Source: Actinoplanes sp. NBRC 103695
GTDB taxonomy: Bacteria > Actinomycetota > Actinomycetes > Mycobacteriales > Micromonosporaceae
Length of the DNA stretch: 64,000 nucleotides
Direction: 5' to 3'
NCBI RefSeq assembly: GCF_030269485.1
Contig: NZ_BSTL01000012.1
Span: forward strand, 124,001 to 188,000
This document shows positions 17,098-23,869 of this stretch, piece after piece. The position numbers and the translations under genes were made by a program. Each line of letters begins with the position of its first letter. Position 1 is the stretch's first letter. Under the pieces are notes generated by a model. The model did not search any database. It was not told where the DNA came from and saw only the letters and a list, made by a program, of their open reading frames with translations.

Positions 17098-17192
17098 GTT
17101 GAAGGGCGCGGCGCCGGCGCCGCGTGGCCCCGGATGTGCGCCTGAATGGGCAAAAAGCTTTCGTTACGAAGCAGGCGGCCGACACTCGGATC

Positions 17193-18302
17193 ATGACCGT
17201 CATGAACGTCGTGCGTGGGCACCGGGTTGATGCGCTGATCCGGGCGTGCGAGGGTGCCGCCTCCGAGCTGGCCCTGTTCGAGGCTGTCTCCGATCAGCTG
17301 CGCGAACTGGTCCCGTTCGACGGAGCCGCCTGGTTCGCCACCGATCCGGCCACCCTGCTGGCCGCCGGCGCCGCGCGGGTGGAGAACGTCGAGCGCGGTG
17401 TCTGCGCCACCTACTGGGAACGGGAGTACCTGGTGGAGGACGCTCTGCTGTTCCGGGACGTGGCCCGCAGTTCGCAAGGCGTGGCGACCCTGTTCGACGT
17501 CACCGGCGACCGGCCGGCCGACAGCGCGCGCTATCGCGAATACCTGGCCCCGCAGGGTTACGGCGATGAGCTGCGGGCCGCCTTCCGGCTCGGGAATACG
17601 ACCTGGGGCGTCCTCGACCTGTATCGGGATCGGGTGCGCACCCCCTTCTCGAAGCGTGAACGGGAGCAGATCCAGCAGATCGCGCCGATGGTGGCGCGAG
17701 CGCTGCGCGCCTTCGCGGCCGCGCGGCGTGAGCCGGCGGCGATCGGCGGCGCCGGCACGGCGCTGTTCGACGATCGAGGCGCCCTGATGTCGTTCGACGC
17801 CCAGGCCGGACGACTGTTCGAGGAGATCGGCGGCGGGGGCTGGCAGGCCTTTCCGGCCGCCATGACACCCGTGCGCGCGGTCACGGCACGAGCCACCGCG
17901 GTCCTGCGGGGCCGGGACCGCGGACCGGCCGCCACCCGCCTGCGGTCAGCGGCCGGTCGCTGGATCTCCCTGCGCGCCTCGCACCTGCACGGACCGGACG
18001 GCTCACCCGGGCCGACCGCGGTGACCGTGGAGCCGGCGCGGTCGGAACAGATCGCGCCGATCATGGCAGCGGCCTATGCCCTCACGCCGCGCGAGCAGCA
18101 GGTCACCCGGGCGGTGGCGCGGGGGCTCTCCAGTCACGAGATCGCTGTCGAGCTCTTCCTGTCGCCGCACACGGTGCGGGACTACCTCAAGACCATCTTT
18201 GTGAAGGTCGGCGTGACCAGCCGGGGCGAGCTGGTCGCCACCCTGTTCACCGAGAACCACCGGGACACGGCGCACGAGACTGTCGACCAGGTCGAGTGGT
18301 GA
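17193..18302 (+). CDS. LuxR-family regulator with GAF-like sensor domain
   Basis: About 369 residues, starting at ATG 17193. Residues 30-190 look like a GAF domain (ELVPFDGAAWFATDP at the start, WGVLDLYRDRVRTPFSKRER at the end). The C-terminal helix-turn-helix is clear: ALTPREQQVTRAVARGLSSH, then LFLSPHTVRDYLKTIF and VGVTSRGELVATLF. There is no receiver domain, so activity is probably tuned by a ligand bound to the GAF-like part. The gene ends 93 bp before the Pup-like gene on the same strand; control of that locus is possible but unproven. Confidence 0.87.
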   Translation: MTVMNVVRGHRVDALIRACEGAASELALFEAVSDQLRELVPFDGAAWFATDPATLLAAGAARVENVERGVCATYWEREYLVEDALLFRDVARSSQGVATLFDVTGDRPADSARYREYLAPQGYGDELRAAFRLGNTTWGVLDLYRDRVRTPFSKREREQIQQIAPMVARALRAFAAARREPAAIGGAGTALFDDRGALMSFDAQAGRLFEEIGGGGWQAFPAAMTPVRAVTARATAVLRGRDRGPAATRLRSAAGRWISLRASHLHGPDGSPGPTAVTVEPARSEQIAPIMAAAYALTPREQQVTRAVARGLSSHEIAVELFLSPHTVRDYLKTIFVKVGVTSRGELVATLFTENHRDTAHETVDQVEW

Positions 18303-18346
18303 CTGGGATCCGCGTTCACCGCAACCTCCTTTTTTGAACCGGACCC

Positions 18347-18377
18347 GGCCGGCTGCCGTTGTCAGGGGCAGCCGGCC
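18347..18377 (+). promoter_or_regulatory. 11-bp perfect hairpin in the leader of the Pup-like gene
   Basis: GGCCGGCTGCC (18347-18357) pairs perfectly with GGCAGCCGGCC (18367-18377), loop 9 nt. A run of six T lies just before it (18329-18334). The hairpin ends 6 nt before the ribosome-binding site TGGAGG, so it could be the terminator of the LuxR gene or an attenuator/translation-control element of the Pup-like operon. Confidence 0.6.
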
Positions 18378-18395
18378 GAAATCTGGAGGTAAGAG

Positions 18396-18671
18396 GTGTC
18401 CAGCGAGCAGCAGCATCGTGGCAAGGCGGGACAGGGCAGCGACGCGGCGGAGCCGACGGCGGAGGCGCCGAACGACCCCAGCTCCACCGCGGAGGAAGCG
18501 TCGGAGCGGGCCCAGGCGCTGGTCGACGACATCGACGATGTTCTCGACGAGGCCGACCAGTTGATGCGTGATCACCTGGGCATCGATGCCGACAAGAAGA
18601 TGACTGACCCTGAGGTGGAGAAGGCGATCGCGAGGGCGGTCGCCGGGTTCGTGCAGAAGGGCGGGCAGTAG
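18396..18671 (+). CDS. Pup-like protein (prokaryotic ubiquitin-like modifier family)
   Basis: A 91-residue acidic protein starting at GTG 18396 behind TGGAGG. It has the Pup layout: a disordered hydrophilic N-terminus (MSSEQQHRGKAGQGSD), an acidic helical middle (ALVDDIDDVLDEADQLM; compare the DD-x-DE-I-DDVLEE core of known Pup) and the hallmark tail GFVQKGGQ at the very C-terminus. In Pup the terminal Gln is deamidated by Dop and the resulting Glu ligated to lysines by PafA. Compared with the usual 60-70 residues there is an insert of roughly 20 residues before the tail (HLGIDADKKMTDPEVEK). No dop, pafA or proteasome genes are adjacent. Instead it overlaps an ATP-grasp gene by 1 bp (TAGTG). 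Probably a second, specialised Pup. Confidence 0.75.
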   Translation: MSSEQQHRGKAGQGSDAAEPTAEAPNDPSSTAEEASERAQALVDDIDDVLDEADQLMRDHLGIDADKKMTDPEVEKAIARAVAGFVQKGGQ

Positions 18672-19597
18672 TGGACGGCCGACCGGCCTCCGAGCCGGTC
18701 CTGCTCCTGGGAAGTTTCGGGCTCGGTCTCGACGCGGACTTCGAGGATCAACTGCGCCTGGCGGTCCGGCATGTCTCGTTCCGCAGCATCGAGGACATCG
18801 CCATCCAGGTGATCACCGGGTCCGTGCGCATGACGGAGATCATGGAAGGACGAGATCTGCGTGAGTTCGCCTCCGTTCACATGCTGTCCTATCCGCGAGG
18901 CGCCACGAACCTGCTGAACTCCGTGGCCGACTACCTGAACTCGCAAGGTGTCCGGGGAGTCAACGTCGACATGCTGGATGCGCCGACGAAGTTGTACAAA
19001 TACGTGCGAATGGCGAATCGTGACATTCCAGTGCCCGCGACCACCTACCTTCCGCACGCCCGTCTGCGGAACGCGTTTCCGGAGCTGGCCGAATCGTTCG
19101 ATCTGCCGTTCGTTCTCAAGTCCGTGGCCGGAGGGGCGGGCCGGTCAAGGACGGTGGTCGGCGATGCGAGCACCTTCGACGAGGCCGTCCGCCGGGCCGC
19201 TCGGGAACAGGTGCGCCTGCTGGCGCAGGAACTGGTGCCGGCCGATGCTCATCACCGGCTCGTGGTCTTCGGCGGCCGAGTCCGGGCGGCGCAGGAACTC
19301 GACGAGGCCGAGGAGAGCGATCTGCTCCGCCGGCCTCGATGGGAAGGAGCGCCTTCCCTCCCGCTCGACGAGGTTCCGGAATCGGCCGCCGAACTCGCCG
19401 TTGCCGCCGCACGAGCGATGAAGTACGACCTAGCCGCCGTGCACCTGATCAGAAACTGGACCACAGCACAATGGCAGGTGGTGGACATCTCCGCCGGCCC
19501 GCTCGCCGGCGCCGGTCTTTACGTGGAGGGTGTCAGCACCGCGTACGCCCGGTTTCTGGCTGAGACGACGCGTACCGATCAGCCTCTCCTGGGGTAG
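18671..19597 (+). CDS. ATP-grasp ligase (RimK-like) coupled to the Pup-like gene
   Basis: A 308-residue protein whose GTG start overlaps the Pup-like stop. Residues 1-100 form a pre-ATP-grasp domain (SYPRGATNLLNSVADYLN). ATP-binding elements follow: LDAPTKLYKYVRMA, IPVPATTYLP, Lys150 in LPFVLKSVAGGAGRSR, AQELVP for adenine contact, and HHRLVVFGGRVRAAQEL. The metal-binding segment near the end reads VVDISAGPLAGAG, where many ATP-grasp enzymes have E-x-N; the Asp may substitute. ATP-grasp enzymes join carboxylates to amines through acyl phosphates, as in RimK and the graspetide ligases. The natural guess is that it acts on the Pup-like protein or attaches it to a target; this is inference from coupling. 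Confidence 0.78.
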   Translation: MDGRPASEPVLLLGSFGLGLDADFEDQLRLAVRHVSFRSIEDIAIQVITGSVRMTEIMEGRDLREFASVHMLSYPRGATNLLNSVADYLNSQGVRGVNVDMLDAPTKLYKYVRMANRDIPVPATTYLPHARLRNAFPELAESFDLPFVLKSVAGGAGRSRTVVGDASTFDEAVRRAAREQVRLLAQELVPADAHHRLVVFGGRVRAAQELDEAEESDLLRRPRWEGAPSLPLDEVPESAAELAVAAARAMKYDLAAVHLIRNWTTAQWQVVDISAGPLAGAGLYVEGVSTAYARFLAETTRTDQPLLG

Positions 19598-19781
19598 GTC
19601 CCGGGCCCCGGCCGAGCCGTCTGTGCTGCCGCTGCCGCTGCCGCCGTAAGCCCAAGGCGTCGGCGTCCGGCTGAGGGTTCCACCGACCGCGGCTCTGCGG
19701 AGCCGGCATGACTCGACTCACACCGTGAACCGGAGTGGCATCCACTACGTCAGGTCTGCGTCCAGCGGCGCCAGATGTAGC
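19571..19781. repeat. Dispersed repeat, copy A
   Basis: Two blocks here recur at 27032-27156. Block one (from about 19575: GATCAG, then CTCTCCTGG and GGTCCCGGGCC) covers the end of the ATP-grasp gene and the following bases. Block two (about 19705-19781) contains ACTCACACCGTGAACC and ACGTCAGGTCTG. In this copy about 70 bp are inserted between the blocks, including a short GCTGCC-type tandem. Block two ends about 35 bp before the start of the FAD oxidoreductase gene. Confidence 0.65.
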
Positions 19782-19817
19782 GCCGTCACGTCCAGGTCCT
19801 GAACTGAGGAGTCATTG

Positions 19818-21230
19818 GTGAGCGACAGCACGACCGAGGTCGACTACCTGGTCATCGGCGCCGGGACGGCGGGCATGGCCTTCACCGACACGCTGATCGG
19901 CCATTCGGACCGTACCGTCATGATGGTCGAACGCCGGCACGCCCCGGGAGGGCACTGGAACGACGCCTACCCCTTCGTCCGGCTGCACCAGCCGTCGGCC
20001 TTCTACGGGGTCGACTCGCGGGAACTGGGCAACAACCGGATCGACGAGACCGGCTACAACGCGGGACTGTACGAACGCGCCTCAGGACTCGAGATCCTCG
20101 CCTACTACCGCTCGGTCATGGAGGACCACTTCCGCCTCTTCGGACAGGTGACCTTCCTGCCGATGTCGGACGCGGTAGTGGACCGGGGGAGGGTCGCGGT
20201 GACGTCGCGGCTGACCGGCTCCGTGCGCGAGATCACGGTGCGACGGAAGGTCGTCGATGCCCGCTACCTGGAAGGTGCCATCCCGGCCACGCACCGGCGT
20301 TCCTTCGACGTCGACGACGATGCCCGCTGCATCGCGGTCAACGACCTGGTCCGGGTCGACGAGGCGGCGGACGGCTTCATCGTCCTCGGCGGCGGCAAGA
20401 CGTCCATGGACGCGTGCTTGTGGCTGCTCGACAACGGCGTCGATCCGGACGCGATCACCTGGATCCGGCCGCGCGACGCCTGGTTCCTGCCCCGGGACAC
20501 CGTTCAGCCCCGGGTGAAGGCCGGCGACACCATCATCTCGACCGCGGCGATCGTCGAGGCGGCCGCCTCCGCCGTCTCCGCTCGCGACCTGTTCGAACGT
20601 CTGGAGGCTGCCGGAAGCCTCTCCCGGCTCGACTCCTCGGTCGAGCCGACCATGTACCGCGGTGCCACCGCCAGCCGGTCCGAGCTCGAGGCGCTCCGGC
20701 GGATCACCCGCGTCATCCGGGGCCGCCGGGTCCGGCGCATCGTTCGCGATCGAATTGTCTTCGACGACGGTGACCTCATGACCACCGGTCGTCCGCTGTA
20801 CGTCGACTGCACGGCCTCCGCGCTGTCGGTGCCACCGGTGCGTCCCGTCTTCGAGGACGGCCGGGTCACGATTCAGCCTCTCCTGGCCGGGCTTCCCTCG
20901 TTCAGCGCCGCGCTGACGGGCTACATCGAGGCCACTCGCGAGGACACCGCGGAACAGAACAGGCTCGCACCGCCGAGCCGATACCCAGTCACGGCGAACG
21001 ACTGGATCTCGATCCGCCGCGACGGCATGCTCGCCCTTGCGCGGTGGGCTCAGGTGGACGACGTCCAGAGCTGGGTCCAGCGCACCCGGCTCAACCTGAC
21101 GTCCGGCGCCGAGACGCACATGACGGAGCCGAGGGTGGCCGAGGCGGCGGCGACCACCCGCATGCTGGGCAAGCTCGCGGTGGAGAACCTGACGAAACTC
21201 AGCCTTGATCTCGAACCCGAGGGACGGTAG
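19818..21230 (+). CDS. FAD-dependent oxidoreductase
   Basis: A 470-residue flavoprotein. GTG 19818 is chosen because GAGGAG ends 6 nt before it; the TTG three bases earlier is too close. The N-terminal Rossmann motif reads YLVIGAGTAGMAF with ERRHAPGGHWNDAYPFVRLH next, as in flavin monooxygenase-like proteins; a second nucleotide-binding motif FIVLGGGKTSMDACL lies in the middle, and VDCTAS precedes the last third. The two GxGxxG sites suggest FAD plus NAD(P)H binding. It resembles uncharacterised NAD(P)-binding proteins of actinobacteria. It lies 220 bp after the ATP-grasp gene, with repeat copy A in its leader, so it may or may not be part of the Pup-like operon. Confidence 0.82.
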   Translation: MSDSTTEVDYLVIGAGTAGMAFTDTLIGHSDRTVMMVERRHAPGGHWNDAYPFVRLHQPSAFYGVDSRELGNNRIDETGYNAGLYERASGLEILAYYRSVMEDHFRLFGQVTFLPMSDAVVDRGRVAVTSRLTGSVREITVRRKVVDARYLEGAIPATHRRSFDVDDDARCIAVNDLVRVDEAADGFIVLGGGKTSMDACLWLLDNGVDPDAITWIRPRDAWFLPRDTVQPRVKAGDTIISTAAIVEAAASAVSARDLFERLEAAGSLSRLDSSVEPTMYRGATASRSELEALRRITRVIRGRRVRRIVRDRIVFDDGDLMTTGRPLYVDCTASALSVPPVRPVFEDGRVTIQPLLAGLPSFSAALTGYIEATREDTAEQNRLAPPSRYPVTANDWISIRRDGMLALARWAQVDDVQSWVQRTRLNLTSGAETHMTEPRVAEAAATTRMLGKLAVENLTKLSLDLEPEGR

Positions 21231-21256
21231 CCCGGTCGGTGCGGAACGCTGTGAAA

Positions 21257-21303
21257 GCGGGGCAGGCTCGTCACGGTCGGAGGCGCTGACGAGCCTGCCC
21301 CGC
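21257..21303. terminator. Bidirectional terminator between convergent genes
   Basis: GCGGGGCAGGCTCGTCA (21257-21273) pairs perfectly with its complement at 21287-21303: a 17-bp stem with a 13-nt loop. It lies between the FAD oxidoreductase gene and the convergent SGNH hydrolase gene and can serve both. Confidence 0.85.
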
Positions 21304-21310
21304 CTGTCTG

Positions 21311-22120
21311 TCAGGCGGCCGCGTGCCAGTCGGTCACGATCGTCAGGATGTCGGAGTAGGCCTTATGCCCGGCCGCGTTCGGGTGGAAGGTGTCGTCCAG
21401 GCGCGCGGGGTTGACCCCATTGATCCACGCCGAGGAGCCGCATGCCTCGTGTCCGTTGAAGACAGGCGTCATGTCGACGAAGTAGATTCCCTGCCGGCTG
21501 GTTGCTGTACCGATGCCTTGTGCCATCGCGTCAGCATTGGAGTTCAGCGCCTTCCGCTTGGCCAGACTGACGTCGACGCCGCAGGATCCGGAGAGGGCGA
21601 CGAGTCGCGGGTAGCCCAGGACGACGATCGCCGCGTGCGGTGCTCGCCGCTTGACCTCGGCGTACAGGCCCACCAGATCGTCGACCAGCTGATGGGTCGC
21701 GTAGTACGAACCCAGCTGGGTCGAGACCGAGCACAGGGCGTCGCTGCCGGTCAGGCAGTTCGTGACGGTTGACCGGAAGCCGCCGTCGTTGCCGCCGACG
21801 GTGATGGTGACCAGGGCGGTGCTGTCGTTCAGCGCCGACAGCTGACGGGCTCGCACATCCGCGATCGTCGCGCCGCTGCATGTCACATCGGTCAGCGTGT
21901 AGGTCGAGGCGTGCGCGGCGGCCCAGGTCCGCGGGTAGCTGCGGGGGCTGCGCCGGCAAGGGTCGTTCGCGTCGGACGGGTCGGTGCCCACGCCGGCGGC
22001 GTACGAATCGCCGAGTGCCACATACCGCTTCGTGGCGGCGGCCTGAGCTGGAGCGGACACCACCGCCATGGGGATGAGCGCCATAATCATCATGGCGGCC
22101 GTCGAGACTGCTTTACGCAC
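21311..22120 (-). CDS. Secreted SGNH/GDSL hydrolase
   Basis: A 269-residue protein with a Sec signal peptide (MRKAVSTAAMMIMALIPMAV, cleavage likely after APAQAA). Block I is ALGDSYAAGVG with the nucleophile Ser, block III is VGGNDGG with the oxyanion Asn, and block V is DDTFHPNAAGH with the catalytic Asp/His pair. Six cysteines (for example in DPCRRSPRSYP and LTDVTCSGAT) suggest the three disulfides seen in the Streptomyces extracellular lipase/esterase group. Probably acts outside the cell on lipids or acetyl esters. It diverges from a second SGNH gene at 22309. Confidence 0.9.
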   Translation of the reverse strand: MRKAVSTAAMMIMALIPMAVVSAPAQAAATKRYVALGDSYAAGVGTDPSDANDPCRRSPRSYPRTWAAAHASTYTLTDVTCSGATIADVRARQLSALNDSTALVTITVGGNDGGFRSTVTNCLTGSDALCSVSTQLGSYYATHQLVDDLVGLYAEVKRRAPHAAIVVLGYPRLVALSGSCGVDVSLAKRKALNSNADAMAQGIGTATSRQGIYFVDMTPVFNGHEACGSSAWINGVNPARLDDTFHPNAAGHKAYSDILTIVTDWHAAA

Positions 22121-22308
22121 AGGCTCCCTCTCGTTGAGTGGCGTCTGCCGACGCCAGAGAAAGCGAATCCTAAATCCGTGCCGGAGGGCTGTCGCATCGT
22201 CCCTTTTCGCGCGACGATATTCATCCCGGTGGCGGCCGGCCCACCGCTGACCGCAATTATGGGGGAATTCGTTGACGGCGCGAGGACATATCTCGATACT
22301 CGGTCCCC

Positions 22309-23352
22309 GTGATCATGCAATCGCTTAACAGAATCCTCCTTGCTCTCGCGGCGGCAGGTGCGGTGCTCATTCCGGCCACGGCCGCCACGGCCGCGGCGCC
22401 CAAGGTGACCGTCGACTACGTCGCGCTTGGGGACTCGTACGCCGCCGGAGTCGGTGCGGGAACGGAATCCACCGAGTGCCGGGTCACCCCCGGCGCGTTC
22501 CCGAGGCTGTGGGCGAAATCGGAGAAGGTCGACCTGACGCTCGCCGCGTGCAGTGCGGCGACCTCGGCTGACGTCGCCCGCACCCAGCTCGGCGCGCTCG
22601 ACGCGAAGACCGACCTGGTCAGCGTCACCGTCGGCGCGAACGACGTCGGCCTTACCGACGCGCTGCGCGTCTGCGCGCCCGCGCCGCAGAGCGCGCAGTG
22701 CGCCGCTGCCCTGGCCCGTATCCCGCAGGCGCTGGCGACCACGGTCCCGACCGGTGTCGCCGAACTGCTGACCCAGGTCCGCGCCAAGGCCCCCAAGGCC
22801 AAGTTGGTCGTCACCGGATACCCGCTGCCGTTCGCCGACGTGGCGTCGTGCCCGTCGATGCCTCTGCCGCTCGCCCTGCGTACCACCGGTAACCAGGCGA
22901 TCGCCGCCCTCAACCAGATTCTGGCCGCCCAGGCGGCGGCGGTGAAAGCCTCCTTCGTCGACGTGGCCAAGATCTTCGCCCCGCACGCCCAGTGCACGGC
23001 CCAGCCGTGGCTGGTCGGCGTCGAGGGGCTCGCCGACGAGACGGCGCTGCACCCGACGCTGGCCGGGCAGACCGAGGGATACCTGGCGGCGTTCACCCAG
23101 CAGGCCGGATCGGTCGAGGACATCATCGAGTGGATCGGTGAGCGGGACGGCGCCGCGAGCCCCTCTCCGTCACCGTCGGTTTCACCGTCCAGCACCACGC
23201 CCCCGCCGGTCGCTGACGGCTCGGGCGGCAGCCTGCCGCTCACCGGCCCGGGCGTCGGCACCATCGTGGTCGCCGGGCTGCTGCTCGTCGTCGTCGGCAC
23301 CCTTGGCTATCTCGTGTGGCGCCCGCGGCGCATCAGGACCGTTTCCGAGTAA
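22309..23352 (+). CDS. SGNH/GDSL hydrolase with C-terminal wall/membrane anchor
   Basis: About 347 residues, starting at GTG 22309 or ATG 22315. A signal peptide (LLALAAAGAVLIPATAATAA) precedes block I ALGDSYAAGVGAG; VGANDVG and DETALHPTLAGQ supply the oxyanion Asn and the Asp/His pair. After about residue 285 there is a Ser/Pro-rich linker, then SLPLTGPGVG, a hydrophobic segment IVVAGLLLVVVGTLGYLVW and a basic tail. That is the layout of a sortase substrate with an LPxTG motif (here LPLTG). Its paralogue at 21311 is soluble, so the two may act on similar substrates at different places. Confidence 0.87.
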   Translation: MIMQSLNRILLALAAAGAVLIPATAATAAAPKVTVDYVALGDSYAAGVGAGTESTECRVTPGAFPRLWAKSEKVDLTLAACSAATSADVARTQLGALDAKTDLVSVTVGANDVGLTDALRVCAPAPQSAQCAAALARIPQALATTVPTGVAELLTQVRAKAPKAKLVVTGYPLPFADVASCPSMPLPLALRTTGNQAIAALNQILAAQAAAVKASFVDVAKIFAPHAQCTAQPWLVGVEGLADETALHPTLAGQTEGYLAAFTQQAGSVEDIIEWIGERDGAASPSPSPSVSPSSTTPPPVADGSGGSLPLTGPGVGTIVVAGLLLVVVGTLGYLVWRPRRIRTVSE

Positions 23353-23757
23353 CAAGCGAGCGCACGGTCCCCTCGTCCGGAGTGCGCTCGCGTTTGAAGC
23401 AGGCCGTGTGCGCTGGTCGGGACGCTGGGCGCGGAAGACGGTGGGACTTGCACCGTACTGCCGGCGGAATGCCGCGGCGAATTGTCCGGCGCTGGCGTAC
23501 CCGCACATCTTGGCGATATCGGTGACCGGACGGCCGGTGGTGCTCAATAATTGCGCGGCGGATCGCAGTCGTAGCCGGATCATGTATTGGTACGGAGTCA
23601 GACCGGTCGTCGCCGAGAAGAGGCGAATGAAGTGGAACTTGCTGACCCCCGCGATCGCAGCGAGTTTCACCACCGTTACATTTTTCGCCAGCCGGTCCTG
23701 CATGTAGGCGGTAACCTGCTCGAATTGTTCACCGCTCAGCGGAGATTCGTCAGCCAT
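23182..23757 (-). CDS. AraC-family regulator (DNA-binding domain only), 3' end probably altered
   Basis: A short regulator starting at ATG 23757 (MADESPLSGEQFEQV). Residues 10-110 hold both helix-turn-helix motifs: VVKLAAIAGVSKFHFIRLFS and PVTDIAKMCGYASAGQFAAA, followed by FRRQYGASPTVFR. There is no ligand domain. The frame stays open for another 75 or so residues into the convergent SGNH gene, running through that gene's terminator hairpin (23356-23391); this part is basic and low-complexity and looks like antisense read-through. The original stop was probably lost near 23400. Confidence 0.75.
   Translation of the reverse strand: MADESPLSGEQFEQVTAYMQDRLAKNVTVVKLAAIAGVSKFHFIRLFSATTGLTPYQYMIRLRLRSAAQLLSTTGRPVTDIAKMCGYASAGQFAAAFRRQYGASPTVFRAQRPDQRTRPASNASALRTRGPCARLLLGNGPDAPRAPHEIAKGADDDEQQPGDHDGADARAGERQAAARAVSDRRGRGAGR
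23356..23391. terminator. Terminator of the anchored SGNH hydrolase gene
   Basis: GCGAGCGCAC (23356-23365) pairs perfectly with GTGCGCTCGC (23382-23391), loop 16 nt, followed by GTTT. It begins 4 bp after the stop codon. Confidence 0.75.
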
Positions 23758-23869
23758 CAGAAGAGTGAGGCTAGGAACGAGGCGCTCCGGGCGCCAGCGC
23801 AAGCCGTCCCCTAGAGGCCGACGGACCGCGCGCTTGCCCGGACGGATCACCCTCCCGCCACCCTGGGCC

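Noticed and set aside
18396-18671. Treating the Pup-like gene as an ordinary hypothetical protein or graspetide precursor
   Set aside because: The C-terminal VQKGGQ and the DDIDDVLDE core fit Pup specifically, and no repeated Thr/Glu core of a graspetide is seen. A modified-peptide role stays possible.
19626-19648. GCTGCC tandem repeats as a functional microsatellite
   Set aside because: Only three to four short units; common by chance in such GC-rich DNA.
12670-21230. Secondary-metabolite gene cluster around the SARP gene
   Set aside because: No polyketide, peptide-synthetase, terpene or clear RiPP core enzymes are present; apart from the ATP-grasp and FAD proteins, the neighbours are regulators.
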